This document shows, in pieces, positions 1 through 8,909 of a DNA stretch of 64,000 nucleotides; the first letter of the stretch is position 1, and each line of letters starts with the position of its first letter. Under the pieces are notes generated by a model that did not search any database, was not told where the DNA came from, and worked only from the letters and a program-made list of their open reading frames with translations. The DNA is from Variovorax paradoxus (GTDB lineage Bacteria > Pseudomonadota > Gammaproteobacteria > Burkholderiales > Burkholderiaceae_C), in assembly GCA_016806145.1 (NCBI GenBank), contig CP063166.1, forward strand, positions 3,038,001 to 3,102,000. The letters are read 5' to 3'. Position numbers and translations under genes: made by a program.

Positions 1-496
1 TGCGCGCCTCGGGGATGCGCACCAGCTCGAGCATGCGCAGTGCCTCGGCGCGCGCCGCCGCGTTGCTCTTGCCCTGGTGGATGCGGATGGCCTCGGCGAT
101 CTGGTCGCCCGCGGTGAACACCGGGTTCAGCGAGGTCATCGGCTCCTGGAAGATCATCGCGATGTCGGCGCCGCGGATGCCGCGCATCGTGTGGTCGCGC
201 GCCTGCGCGAGGTCGAGCACCTCGCCGTTGCGGCGGCGAAACGCCATGCGGCCGTCGAGGATGCGGCCGCCGCCGTGCTCCACCAGGCGCATCAGCGCGA
301 GCGAGGTCACGGACTTGCCCGAGCCCGATTCGCCCACCACCGCGAGCGTCTCGCCGTGGTCGACGTGGAAGGACAGCTTCTTGACGGCATCGACCGTGCG
401 CTCCGAGGTGGTGAAGCGCACGCTGAGGTCGTCGACCGCGAGCACGCGGTTTTCGGGCAGGTTGGGCAGAGGGGGGAGGGAGGTCGCAGCGGACAT
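1..496 (-). CDS. Peptide/glutathione ABC transporter ATP-binding protein, N-terminal part (cut by window edge)
   Basis: About 165 N-terminal residues of an ABC ATPase are present; the rest lies beyond the left edge. The Walker A motif GESGSGKS and the Q-loop MIFQEPMTSLNP match the OppD/DppD/GsiA group that powers di- and oligopeptide or glutathione import at the inner membrane. The start at 496 leaves a 26-base gap after the isoaspartyl peptidase gene, so it is the third gene of an rpiR-iaaA-ABC operon. E. coli has the same iaaA-gsiA neighbourhood, which favours a GsiA-like glutathione importer. The linker, Walker B and any second ATPase half (as in the fused GsiA) are not visible, so the substrate is inferred. 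Confidence 0.85.
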   Translation of the reverse strand, partial: MSAATSLPPLPNLPENRVLAVDDLSVRFTTSERTVDAVKKLSFHVDHGETLAVVGESGSGKSVTSLALMRLVEHGGGRILDGRMAFRRRNGEVLDLAQARDHTMRGIRGADIAMIFQEPMTSLNPVFTAGDQIAEAIRIHQGKSNAAARAEALRMLELVRIPEAR

Positions 497-522
497 GGCG
501 GTCGGGAAGGGAAGCGGTGGCG

Positions 523-1521
523 TCAGGCGAAGATCGCCGTCTTCGGGGTCTCGCGGCCGCGCGCATGGGCGCGGTACATGCCCTCGGTGTTGAAGGGCAG
601 CGCGAGGTTGCCGTGGCGATCGACGGCGATCAGGCCGCCGGTGCCGCCGATGGCCGAGAGCGACTCCATCACCACCGTGCGGGCGGCGGCTTCGAGCGTG
701 GCGCCGGCGTAGGCCATGCGCGCGCAGAGGTCGTGCGCGGCGGCGATGCGGATGAACATCTCGCCGCTGCCGGTGCACGAGACCGCGGCGGTGGCGTCGT
801 CGGCGTAGGTGCCGGCGCCGATCAGCGGCGAATCGCCGATGCGGCCCACGCGCTTGTTGGTCATGCCGCCGGTGGAGGTGGCGGCGGCCAGATGGCCGTG
901 CATGTCGAGCGCGACCGCGCCGACGGTGCCGAACTTGCGGTCCTCGTCGAGCGGGGCATGCGCGAGCGAGGCCATGGCCGCGCCCTCGTGGTCGACCACC
1001 ACGCGGCCGGTGTCGCGCACGCGGTGCAACTGCTGGCGGCGCGCCTCGGTCGAGAAGTAAGAGGGCTCGACCATCTCGAGCCCGCGCTCGCGCGCGAAGG
1101 CCTCGGCCCCGGCGCCCGCGAGCAGCACGTGAGCGCCGTCCTCGAGCACCGCGCGCGCCAGGCGCACCGGGCGGCGCACATGGCACACGCCCGCGACCGC
1201 GCCGGCGGCGAGCGTGGCGCCGTCCATCACGGCGGCGTCGAGCTCGTGGGTTTCTTCGTGCGTGAAGACCGCGCCGTGGCCGGCGTTGAACAGCGGGCAG
1301 TCCTCGAGCAGTTCGACCGCGAGGCAGGTGGCGTCGAGCGCCGAGGCGCCCTGCAGCAGCGCGGCCTGCGCGGTGGCCACGATGTGGCGCAGCGCCTCGT
1401 GATAGGCCGCCGCCTGTTCGGGCGTGGTGTTGCCCGCGCTGATGGTGCCGGCGCCGCCGTGGATGGCGATCACGGGCACGCGCGGGGTGGAAGCGTTGTC
1501 GTTCTGGGTGGGGCTGTTCAT
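523..1521 (-). CDS. iaaA: Isoaspartyl peptidase/L-asparaginase (Ntn-hydrolase)
   Basis: 332 residues, the usual size for plant-type asparaginase/isoaspartyl dipeptidase. The family start motif AIHGGAGT is near residue 20, and the autocleavage site lies in GTVGAVALD, where the threonine becomes the N-terminal nucleophile of the beta subunit. The glycine-rich substrate loop STGGMTNK follows. The family hydrolyses beta-aspartyl dipeptides and asparagine in the cytoplasm. The start at 1521 was chosen because residues before it look like out-of-frame translation and because it gives an ATGA overlap with the RpiR gene. With the downstream peptide ABC ATPase it suggests import and breakdown of peptides or glutathione. 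Confidence 0.92.
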   Translation of the reverse strand: MNSPTQNDNASTPRVPVIAIHGGAGTISAGNTTPEQAAAYHEALRHIVATAQAALLQGASALDATCLAVELLEDCPLFNAGHGAVFTHEETHELDAAVMDGATLAAGAVAGVCHVRRPVRLARAVLEDGAHVLLAGAGAEAFARERGLEMVEPSYFSTEARRQQLHRVRDTGRVVVDHEGAAMASLAHAPLDEDRKFGTVGAVALDMHGHLAAATSTGGMTNKRVGRIGDSPLIGAGTYADDATAAVSCTGSGEMFIRIAAAHDLCARMAYAGATLEAAARTVVMESLSAIGGTGGLIAVDRHGNLALPFNTEGMYRAHARGRETPKTAIFA

Positions 1522-2480
1522 CGGGAGGTCTTCTTCTTCGGGATGCTGTCCGCGGGCGGCGTGGCCTGCTGGGTCGTGCCGTTCGCGCCATTCGTGCGAG
1601 GTCCGTTGCCCCCGTGCAGCCACGGCCGCACCGCCTGCAGGATGCGGCCCGCCGACTGCACCGCGCCCGGCGCGCGCAGCGCCACGGCGCTGGTCAGCGC
1701 CTCGATCAGCGCGAGCACGCTGGTCTCGCAGTTGGGGCGGTAGCTGGTCTCGGTCTGGCAATAGAGCGCCACGTCGGCCAGCGGTGCCAGCGGTGAGCTC
1801 GGCCGGTCGGTCAGCGCGAGCACCGCGCAGCCCTGGCCGCGCGCGATCTGGGCCAGCGCGATGGTGTCGGTGAGGTAGCGCGGGAAGGTCACGCCGATGA
1901 ACACGTCCTGCGGCCCCGCATGCATCAGCGTGCGCGCGGCATGGGTCACGCCGCTCACGCCCGAGAGCAGGCGCACGTCGCTGCAGCTGCTGTCGAGCCC
2001 GTGCTGCAGCAGGCCCGCGAGCCAGGCGCTGGCGCCGAAGCCGCCGATGTAGATCGAGCGCGCCTTGCCGATGCGCTCCACCGCCGCCTCGCAGGCCGCG
2101 TAGTCGAGCGACTGGCGCGTGGCGTCGATGTTGCGGCGGCTCTCCTCGAGCGCCGCGGCGAACACCTCCGACACCGTGGTCGGCCGCTCGAGGTTGCCGC
2201 GCAGCCGCTCGACGGGCGCCACCAGCGGCTCGAAGCCGCGCACCAGCTCGGCCCGGAAGGCCGGGTAGCCGTCGAAGTCGAGCGCGCGCGCGAAGCGGTT
2301 GGCCGTGGCCACCGACACGCCGGCCGCAGTGGCCAGCTCGTCGATCGGCAGCGTGGCCACCTGCAGCGGATGCTCGAGCACGTAGTCGGCCACCTGCCGG
2401 TGCGAGCGGGACAGCCGCGGCAGGGCCTGCGCGATGCGCTGGGCCACGGTGGTGCCTGGAGGGTCGACGTTGGTGCTCAT
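1518..2480 (-). CDS. MurR/RpiR family transcriptional regulator (HTH-SIS)
   Basis: 320 residues: an N-terminal RpiR helix-turn-helix (about residues 10-85, ELATAAGVSVATANRFARAL) followed by a SIS sugar-phosphate or ligand-binding fold (about 135-265, SIYIGGFGASA). It is the first gene of the operon and its stop overlaps the iaaA start by four bases (ATGA), indicating translational coupling. I start it at 2480, at MSTNVDPPG, rather than ten codons upstream. It probably controls its own operon in response to a peptide or amino-acid signal rather than a sugar, judging from its partners; that is inference. The upstream gap carries an inverted repeat suited to operator function. Confidence 0.88.
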   Translation of the reverse strand: MSTNVDPPGTTVAQRIAQALPRLSRSHRQVADYVLEHPLQVATLPIDELATAAGVSVATANRFARALDFDGYPAFRAELVRGFEPLVAPVERLRGNLERPTTVSEVFAAALEESRRNIDATRQSLDYAACEAAVERIGKARSIYIGGFGASAWLAGLLQHGLDSSCSDVRLLSGVSGVTHAARTLMHAGPQDVFIGVTFPRYLTDTIALAQIARGQGCAVLALTDRPSSPLAPLADVALYCQTETSYRPNCETSVLALIEALTSAVALRAPGAVQSAGRILQAVRPWLHGGNGPRTNGANGTTQQATPPADSIPKKKTSR

Positions 2481-2517
2481 GGGGTTCGGAAGGGCGCCGG
2501 AACGGTGCAAATTTGAA

Positions 2518-2543
2518 AACTGATTTACAAATATAAGTCAGTT
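2518..2543. promoter_or_regulatory. AT-rich inverted repeat upstream of the rpiR-iaaA operon
   Basis: Two half-sites, AACTGATTTAC and ATAAGTCAGTT, are inverted with nine of eleven positions complementary and four bases between them. They lie 38-63 bases before the rpiR start in the only AT-rich stretch nearby. This is a plausible operator for the autoregulating RpiR protein. The rest of the 2481-2709 gap shows no gene. Confidence 0.4.
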
Positions 2544-2709
2544 AAGAAAATTTTCTGTCATTTTTGGCCGAGTTTGCAAGTTGCGGGCCAGTGCCATGGG
2601 GAGATCGGGGCGGGTGAGGGAGGGCGCTGCGCGGGTGCTTTTCCCTCTGGGCGAGGGCGCGCGCGGGCACGGCTGCGAGCGCGGGCTTGGGGATTTCCCT
2701 AGGGTCGCG

Positions 2710-3648
2710 TCAGAACGCGGTCTTGGAGGCCGCCGAGGCCTGCTGCTCGAGCGATTGCGCGAGGAAGTCGACGAAGGCCCGCACCCGCGCCGCGAGCTGG
2801 TGGCGCTGCGGGTACACCGCGTAGATGTCGGCATCGGGCGTGTGGAAGGGGCGCAGCACCTGCACCAGCCGGCCGCTGCGCAGGTAGCGCGCGATGTCCC
2901 ATTCGGCGCGCATCAGGATGCCGTGGCCCTCGAGCGCCCAGTTGACCGCGATCTCGCCGTCGTTGGTGGTCAGCGTGCCGCGCGTCTTCACGGCCTGCGT
3001 GCTCGCGCTCGCGCCGCGCCCGCTCGACAGCCGCCACAGGCCGTAGGCCTCCTCGCCCTGGCGGATGCCGATGCAGTTGTGGCGCGTGAGGTCGTTCGGC
3101 ACCCTGGGCGTGCCGTGCTTCGCGAGGTAGGCCGGCGCCGCGCACAGCAGCCGCCGGTTGGCCGCGATGCGCCGTGCGATCACGCGCGCCTCGGGCGGCG
3201 CGCCGAAGCGCACGCAGACGTCGAACGAATCCTCGGTCAGCGGCGGCGGGTTCACCGACAGCTGCAGCTGCACCTCGACCTCGGGATGCCGGCGCACGAA
3301 CTTCGAGATCAGCGGCGCCACGTGGCTGCGCCCGAAGCCCAGCGTGGCGTTGACGCGCAAGAGGCCCTGCGGCACCGCCTTCGACACGCCGAGCTGCTCG
3401 CCCAGGCTCTCGATGTCGGCCAGGATGCGCCGCGCCTGCGCGAGGTAGAGCTCGCCTTCGGGCGTGAGGCCCATGCGCCGCGTGGTGCGGTTGACCAGGC
3501 TCACGCCGAGCCGCGCCTCCATTTGCGCGAGATGCTTGCTCACGGCGGCCGTCGTGATGCCGAGTTCGCGCGCCGCCGCGCTGAGGCTGCCGGCGCGCGC
3601 CAGCGCCGAGAAGAAGCCGAGGTCGGCGGGTTGGATCTCGTGGGCCAT
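2710..3648 (-). CDS. LysR family transcriptional regulator, DmlR/TtdR-like
   Basis: 312 residues with the LysR winged helix at the N-terminus (residues 8-65, ARAGSLSAAARELGITTAAV) and a periplasmic-binding-like effector domain (about 95-300). The YRRH/DCVRFG pattern is typical of the DmlR/AaeR branch. It is divergent from the D-malate/tartrate dehydrogenase gene with 116 bases between starts, the standard arrangement for a LysR activator and its target. Control of that enzyme, probably with a dicarboxylate effector, is inferred from position. The gap holds repeated TTGAC words that could serve as -35 or LysR-box sequence. Confidence 0.88.
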   Translation of the reverse strand: MAHEIQPADLGFFSALARAGSLSAAARELGITTAAVSKHLAQMEARLGVSLVNRTTRRMGLTPEGELYLAQARRILADIESLGEQLGVSKAVPQGLLRVNATLGFGRSHVAPLISKFVRRHPEVEVQLQLSVNPPPLTEDSFDVCVRFGAPPEARVIARRIAANRRLLCAAPAYLAKHGTPRVPNDLTRHNCIGIRQGEEAYGLWRLSSGRGASASTQAVKTRGTLTTNDGEIAVNWALEGHGILMRAEWDIARYLRSGRLVQVLRPFHTPDADIYAVYPQRHQLAARVRAFVDFLAQSLEQQASAASKTAF

Positions 3649-3764
3649 CGCGGTTCTGACTGTTGACTTGAAGTTGACGATGGATTGACTTTAGGGGCGA
3701 TCCGATCGCGCGTCGAGTTCCTACAGTCGAAGCCATTCCAACACCGCAGCGACGCAGCTACACC

Positions 3765-4853
3765 ATGAAGACCTACAGGATCGCAACCATTCCCGGCGAC
3801 GGCATCGGCAAGGAGGTGGTGCCGGCCGGGCGCGAGGTGCTCGAGGCGCTGGCCGCCGGCAGCGAGCGCTTCGGCTTCGAGTTCGAGGATTTCGGCTGGG
3901 GCGGCGACTACTTCCGCGCCCACGGCGAGATGATGCCGGCCGACGGCCTCGACGCGCTGCGCGACAAGGACGCGATCCTGTTCGGCTCGGCCGGCGATCC
4001 GCACATCCCCGACCACGTCACCCTGTGGGGCCTGCGCCTGAAGATCTGCCAGGGCTTCGACCAGTACGCCAACGTGCGGCCCACGCGCATCCTGCCCGGC
4101 ATCGACGGCCCGCTCAAGCGCTGCGGCCCCGGCGATCTCGACTGGGTCATCGTGCGCGAGAACTCCGAGGGCGAGTACGCCGGCGTCGGCGGCCGTGTGC
4201 ACCAGGGCCATGCGATCGAGGCTGCGACCGACGTCTCGATGATGACCCGCGCCGGCGTCGAGCGCATCATGCGCTTCGCCTTCTCGCTGGCCCGCTCGCG
4301 GCCGCGCCGCCAGCTCACCGTGATCACCAAGAGCAATGCCCAGCGCCATGCGATGGTGATGTGGGACGAGATCGCCGTGCAGGTGGCCAGGGAGTTCCCC
4401 GACGTGCGCTGGGACAAGGAACTGGTCGACGCCGCCACCGCGCGCATGGTCAACCGGCCGGCCTCGCTCGACACCATCGTCGCGACCAACCTGCATGCCG
4501 ACATCCTCAGCGACCTGGCCGCCGCGCTCGCGGGCAGCCTCGGCATCGCACCCACCGGCAACATCGATCCCGAGCGCCGCTTCCCCTCGATGTTCGAGCC
4601 CATCCACGGCTCGGCCTTCGACATCATGGGCCAGGGCCTGGCCAACCCGGTCGGCACCTTCTGGTCGGTGGTGATGATGCTCGAGCACCTCGGCGAGCCC
4701 GAGGCCGCCGCGCGTCTGATGCGCGCCATCGAACAGGTCACGGCCGACACCTCGCTGCACACGCGCGACCTCGGCGGCAGCGCCACCACCGCCGACGTGA
4801 CCCGCGCCGTCTGCGCGCTGCTGGCCCCGCTGCCCGAGCGCCAGGCCGCCTGA
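3765..4853 (+). CDS. Tartrate dehydrogenase/D-malate dehydrogenase (decarboxylating)
   Basis: 362 residues of the isocitrate/isopropylmalate dehydrogenase family. It opens with the dinucleotide/metal-site region IATIPGDGIGKEVVPAG. The substrate arginines sit in ANVRPTRILPG and the motif DWVIVRENSEGEYAGVGG is characteristic of the TtuC/YeaU/DmlA group, which oxidises D-malate or L-tartrate with NAD, Mn2+ and K+. The adenine-binding motif HGSAFDIMGQGLANP is intact. A Bug-type solute receptor follows after 74 bases, so uptake and oxidation of a C4 hydroxyacid are likely coupled. D-malate, tartrate and 3-isopropylmalate cannot be separated by sequence alone. Confidence 0.88.
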   Translation: MKTYRIATIPGDGIGKEVVPAGREVLEALAAGSERFGFEFEDFGWGGDYFRAHGEMMPADGLDALRDKDAILFGSAGDPHIPDHVTLWGLRLKICQGFDQYANVRPTRILPGIDGPLKRCGPGDLDWVIVRENSEGEYAGVGGRVHQGHAIEAATDVSMMTRAGVERIMRFAFSLARSRPRRQLTVITKSNAQRHAMVMWDEIAVQVAREFPDVRWDKELVDAATARMVNRPASLDTIVATNLHADILSDLAAALAGSLGIAPTGNIDPERRFPSMFEPIHGSAFDIMGQGLANPVGTFWSVVMMLEHLGEPEAAARLMRAIEQVTADTSLHTRDLGGSATTADVTRAVCALLAPLPERQAA

Positions 4854-4927
4854 GTTTTCCGCCCCCGGGGCCGGAGAGGGCGTGCGCGCACGGCCGGCCA
4901 TTGCCACGACAAAAAAGGAGACAACCC

Positions 4928-5917
4928 GTGACCCAGCCCATCGTCCGCCGCCGCGCGGCACTGACCGCGCTCGCCGCCGCCTTCACCCTGGCCCTGGCCA
5001 CCACGACCGCGGCCGCCCAGGCCTGGCCGGCCAAGCCCATCAACCTCGTCGTTCCCTTCCCGCCGGGCGGCAGCTCCGACGTGCTGGCGCGCTCATTGAG
5101 CGACAAGCTCTCGCAGAGCCTGGGCCAGCCCGTGGTGGTCGAGAGCCGCCCCGGCGCCGGCGCCACGCTCGGCGCCGACTACGTGGCCAAGGCGCGGCCC
5201 GACGGCTACACCCTGCTGATGGGCGCCGTGCACCACACCATCGCCACCAGCGTCTACCGCAAGCTGCCCTACGACTTCGAGAAGAGCTTCGCGCCGATCA
5301 CCACCGTCGCGCTGGTGCCCAACGTGATGGTGGTCAACGCCAAGTCGCCCGCGCGCGATGCGCAGGCGCTGATCGCCCAGGCCAAGGCCGCGCCGGCCAG
5401 GCTTTCGTATGGCTCGAACGGCAACGGCACCGTGCAGCACCTGATCGGCACCCAGCTCTCGGCCCTGTCGGGCATCGAGTTGCTGCACGTGCCCTACAAG
5501 GGCAGCGCGCCGCTCACAACCGACCTGCTCGGCGGCCAGGTCGACATGTCCTTCGACACCCTGACGCCCGTGCTGCAGCACATCCGCGCCGGCAAGCTGC
5601 GCGCGCTCGCCGTGACCACCGCCAGGCGCTCGAGCAGCCTGCCCGACGTGCCGACCCTGGCCGAGTCGGGCCTGAAGGATTTCGATCAGGGCACCTGGTT
5701 CGGCATCCTCGCACCGGCGGGCACGCCGAAGGAGATCGTGGACAGGCTCAACGCCGAGATGGTGAAGATCATCCAGTCGCCGGAGTTCAGGAAGCGCATG
5801 GAGGAGATCGGGGCGGAACCGGTGGGGGATACGCCGGCGCAGATGGCGGCGCAGATTCGCGGGGATACGGCGAAGTATGCGAGGTTGGTGAAGGAGGCGA
5901 GGGTGGCGATCGACTGA
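4928..5917 (+). CDS. Bug-family tripartite tricarboxylate transporter substrate-binding protein
   Basis: 329 residues with a GTG start at 4928 preceded by AGGAGA, then a basic n-region (IVRRRAALTALAAAF) and a signal peptide ending near TTAAAQA. The mature protein begins WPAKPINLVVPFPPGGSSD, the hallmark of Bug receptors, which bind carboxylates in the periplasm. The closing sequence TAKYARLVKEARVAID is also typical. No TctA/TctB membrane genes are visible, as is common for these orphan receptors. Its position after the dehydrogenase suggests a hydroxy-dicarboxylate ligand such as malate or tartrate. Confidence 0.9.
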   Translation: MTQPIVRRRAALTALAAAFTLALATTTAAAQAWPAKPINLVVPFPPGGSSDVLARSLSDKLSQSLGQPVVVESRPGAGATLGADYVAKARPDGYTLLMGAVHHTIATSVYRKLPYDFEKSFAPITTVALVPNVMVVNAKSPARDAQALIAQAKAAPARLSYGSNGNGTVQHLIGTQLSALSGIELLHVPYKGSAPLTTDLLGGQVDMSFDTLTPVLQHIRAGKLRALAVTTARRSSSLPDVPTLAESGLKDFDQGTWFGILAPAGTPKEIVDRLNAEMVKIIQSPEFRKRMEEIGAEPVGDTPAQMAAQIRGDTAKYARLVKEARVAID

Positions 5918-5979
5918 CGAGGTTGCGCAGGCGTTGTCGCATGGGAAGCCTGCGATTGCCACGACCACCTTGTGGAGCG

Positions 5980-6327
5980 CTACAGCTCGCAGCCCGAAGC
6001 TACCCATTCGTGAAGGGCCTCGGCCACCGCGACGAAGTCGGCGCGCGACATGCTGCCGTGACCCACCAGGTACACCGCGGTCGGCCACCGGTCCGGTGCC
6101 ACGACGATGGCGCTGCCTCCACCGTCATCGCCGATCGTCAGCCAGCCGGGGCAGTACGTCCTGGTCTCGTAGGTCTCGTTGCGTTCGAGCAGGTCGGCGG
6201 GGGCGTAGAAGTGGGCGAGGTCGCCGACGGTGGCACCGTTCAGGCTGGAGAGCAATGCGCGCAAGGGTGATGAGATGGCGCATCCGCTCCATTCTTCGAC
6301 TGCGCGAAATGGGTCCTCGTGATTCAT
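5980..6327 (-). CDS. SMI1/KNR4 (SUKH) family small protein
   Basis: 115 residues when started at MNHEDPF (6327); a longer in-frame extension upstream looks non-coding. The core WLTIGDDGGGSAIVV followed by AVYLVGHGSM matches the SUKH fold, in which a glycine-rich turn precedes the final strands. SUKH proteins often act as immunity proteins to polymorphic toxins, but many stand-alone copies have unknown roles. No toxin gene is adjacent, so no immunity function can be argued here. It is convergent with the Bug receptor gene. Confidence 0.6.
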   Translation of the reverse strand: MNHEDPFRAVEEWSGCAISSPLRALLSSLNGATVGDLAHFYAPADLLERNETYETRTYCPGWLTIGDDGGGSAIVVAPDRWPTAVYLVGHGSMSRADFVAVAEALHEWVASGCEL

Positions 6328-6560
6328 CGGCTGTGTGCTTGTTGGATGGAGCTGTTTGTGGCAACAGCAGTCGCATGGCTTGTCATAGCGAGCGGTCCGA
6401 ATCGTCTTGATTGTGCGCATGCTTGCGCGAGGCCGTCCTTCTCCGATTCAGGACAACGAGCTTGCATCCACCACCACAGACCTTCTTCATAGGCCAAAAG
6501 GCCGTGCAGCCAAATCATCGGAATTCCTGACAATGGCGCCGTCCATTTCCGGAGTCATCG

Positions 6561-7589
6561 ATGCGTCCGCGTTCCGTCCTCGCCTTCCTTCGGCTGCTGG
6601 CCGCCCCGGCATTCGCCGGGCTGTTGTTCCTCTCGACGCTCGTGTGCGCGCAGGACCTGCCCGGCGCCAAGGACAACCCACTGCTCAAGCGCTTCGCGGG
6701 CTCGACCATCGTCGGCTACGACTTCAAGCGCTTCGACGAATACCTGGTGCCGACGGGGACCTACAAGGGCTACGACACGACGTCGAGGAAGCGCAGCTGG
6801 ACCAGCTCCGTGCCGGTCGAGGGCGCGTTGACGCGCCTGTGGTACGAATCGGCGGGCGACACGTCCACGGCGGAGCTGATTCGCAACTACCAGAACGAGG
6901 TGCAGGCGGCCGGCGGCGTCACGCTCTACGACTCGGGGCGCGACGAGAACTTCAAGAGCCGCTCCTGCTTCCTCTGCCCCTACAGCTGGAACGAGATCAA
7001 GACGAGCCGCAGCACCTACACCTTCTCGGCCGCCGAGGTCGCGACGGCACGCCTGGCGAGCTTCAAGATTCCGCGGCCGCAAGGCGATCTCTACGTGGTC
7101 GTCGAGGCCGTGCAATGGGCCAAGGACAGCAAGGACTACAAGGCGGTCAAGGGCGCCTACGCGGCGGTCGACATCATCGAGGTCGGGGCGATGAAGCAGA
7201 ACATGGTGACGGTGAGCGCGAGCGACATGTCGAAGGCCATTGCCGCCACCGGGCGCGTGGCGCTCTACGGCATCCTGTTCGACACCGCCAAGGCCGACAT
7301 CAAGCCCGATTCCAAGCCGGCGCTGGACGAGATCGCCAAGCTGCTCAAGGCCGAGCCGGCGCTCAAGCTGCGCGTGGTCGGCCACACGGACAACCAGGGC
7401 ACGCTGGACAGCAACATCGCGCTGTCGAAGCGGCGCGCGGAAGCGGTCAACGCGGCCCTGGCCAGCCAGTACGCGATCGCGGCCAACCGGCTCGCCGCGT
7501 ATGGCGTGGCCGATCTGGCGCCGGTCGCCAGCAATGCGGCCGAGGACGGCCGCGCGAAGAACCGGCGCGTGGAGCTGGTGCCGCAGTAG
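6561..7589 (+). CDS. OmpA-family outer-membrane/peptidoglycan-binding protein
   Basis: 342 residues: a signal peptide (residues 1-30, cleavage near VCAQ), a central domain of unknown fold (about 31-215) with a CFLC pair, and a C-terminal OmpA domain (about 225-342). The latter has YGILFDTAKADIKPDSKP and the peptidoglycan-binding pattern VVGHTDNQGTLDSNIALSKR. The domain anchors proteins non-covalently to diaminopimelate in the cell wall. The central region resembles the DUF4892-type architecture only loosely. The gene stands alone; the 233 bases before it hold no other gene that I can see. Confidence 0.82.
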   Translation: MRPRSVLAFLRLLAAPAFAGLLFLSTLVCAQDLPGAKDNPLLKRFAGSTIVGYDFKRFDEYLVPTGTYKGYDTTSRKRSWTSSVPVEGALTRLWYESAGDTSTAELIRNYQNEVQAAGGVTLYDSGRDENFKSRSCFLCPYSWNEIKTSRSTYTFSAAEVATARLASFKIPRPQGDLYVVVEAVQWAKDSKDYKAVKGAYAAVDIIEVGAMKQNMVTVSASDMSKAIAATGRVALYGILFDTAKADIKPDSKPALDEIAKLLKAEPALKLRVVGHTDNQGTLDSNIALSKRRAEAVNAALASQYAIAANRLAAYGVADLAPVASNAAEDGRAKNRRVELVPQ

Positions 7590-7651
7590 TCCAGCTTCGG
7601 GTGCCGCGAAGAGCTTCCACAGCCTGGAAGAGCTGTGCGCGGAGCGACCGC

Positions 7652-8881
7652 CTACCGCCGAGCCTCCAGGCTCAGCCATTCGCGTTGCGCTGCCAGTACC
7701 TCATCCGCGGAGCGGCCCAGCAGTCGTGCATAGACCGAAGGCGCTGTCGCTCCCTCGGTGCTGATCAGGAGCACCTTCGACGAAGCATCGAGCCCGGCCT
7801 GCGCCTTCGCCGTCTCGGAGAGCGCGAGCTGCAGCAACGCGGCCGCGCCCGCGGCGCCCGATTCCCCGCTGACCACCGCCACGTCGCGCGCCGATCCCTC
7901 GGCCAGCCGCCGCATCGCAGCCACTGCCTCTTCATCCTCCAGCGTGAGGAAGACATCGACCGAGGGCTCGAGGAAGCGCCAGGCCAGGGTCGAGGTCTCG
8001 CCGCAGGCGAGGCCGGCCATCACCGAATCGACGCTGCCGGTGGCCACGGCCGGCCGGCCTTCGATGGCGCTGCGCGTGAGGCAGTCGGCCTGGCGCGGTT
8101 CGGCGACGATGAGCACGGGGCGGCGCTCGCCGAAGCGTTCCCAGAGGTAGCTCGCCACGCCGGCCGCGAGGCCGCCGACGCCGCCTTGCAGGATCACGTG
8201 GGTGAAGGGGCAGGCGCCGCCGGGCTCGGCGGCGAGCTGCTCGAGCGCCTCGTCGACCATCGTGCCGTAGCCCTGCATCACGTCGCGCGGCACATCCTCG
8301 TAGCCGGGGTACGCGGTGTCGGACACGACCTGCCAGCCATGCCGTTCGGCGAGCTGCGCGGCATGCGCGACCGAGGCATCGTAGTTGCCCTCGATGCGCA
8401 CGATCTCGGCGCCGAAGTCGGCAATGGCGCGTTCGCGCTCGGCGCTCACGTGCCGGTGCAGCACGATCACGCAGCGCACGCCCACGCTGCGCGCCGCCGC
8501 GGCGAGCGCGCGGCCGTGGTTGCCGTCGGTGGCGCTGATGACGACGAGGTCCTTCAAGGCACGCGCGTGTTCGCCGCGCAGCACCGCGTCGGCGTTCCAG
8601 TGGGAATGGCGCCGCAGCACCAGCCGCACCAGCGCGGCCGGTGCGCCGAGCGCCTTGAAGCTGCCGAGCGGCGAGCGCAGCGACTCGTCCTTGAGGAACA
8701 CTTCGGCGATGCCGCAGGCCTGCGCCAGGTCGCTCAGGCGGCGCAGCGGCGTGGGTTCCGGCGCGAGCAGCGACCAGCGCGAGAGCCACGCGCGCGTGGC
8801 GCGTGCCTCGTCGATGCAGAGGATGCGGCGCAGCGCCTCGGGGTAGGGCGCGCGCACGGCGCGGGCATTGCGGACCAGCAT
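7652..8881 (-). CDS. dpaL: Diaminopropionate ammonia-lyase (PLP fold type II)
   Basis: 409 residues. The PLP lysine lies in SPLGSFKALGA, followed by SATDGNHGRALA and the glycine-rich phosphate loop QGGVGGLAAGVAS. The segment PGYEDVPRDVMQGYGTM is diagnostic of the DpaL/YgeX group, which converts 2,3-diaminopropionate to pyruvate and ammonia. I start it at 8881 (MLVRNARAV); upstream in-frame sequence is antisense-like. It is 28 bases downstream of the M20 amidohydrolase and probably co-transcribed with it. The Lrp/AsnC gene on the other strand is the likely regulator. Together they suggest release and deamination of an N-acylated or unusual amino acid. Confidence 0.9.
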   Translation of the reverse strand: MLVRNARAVRAPYPEALRRILCIDEARATRAWLSRWSLLAPEPTPLRRLSDLAQACGIAEVFLKDESLRSPLGSFKALGAPAALVRLVLRRHSHWNADAVLRGEHARALKDLVVISATDGNHGRALAAAARSVGVRCVIVLHRHVSAERERAIADFGAEIVRIEGNYDASVAHAAQLAERHGWQVVSDTAYPGYEDVPRDVMQGYGTMVDEALEQLAAEPGGACPFTHVILQGGVGGLAAGVASYLWERFGERRPVLIVAEPRQADCLTRSAIEGRPAVATGSVDSVMAGLACGETSTLAWRFLEPSVDVFLTLEDEEAVAAMRRLAEGSARDVAVVSGESGAAGAAALLQLALSETAKAQAGLDASSKVLLISTEGATAPSVYARLLGRSADEVLAAQREWLSLEARR

Positions 8882-8909
8882 GTCGAGCTTTCGAAGGAAG
8901 GGAGGGGGA

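Noticed and set aside
77..1743. Plus-strand open frames over the ABC ATPase and asparaginase genes
   Set aside because: The minus strand carries intact Walker A and Ntn-hydrolase motifs, so these are antisense shadows.
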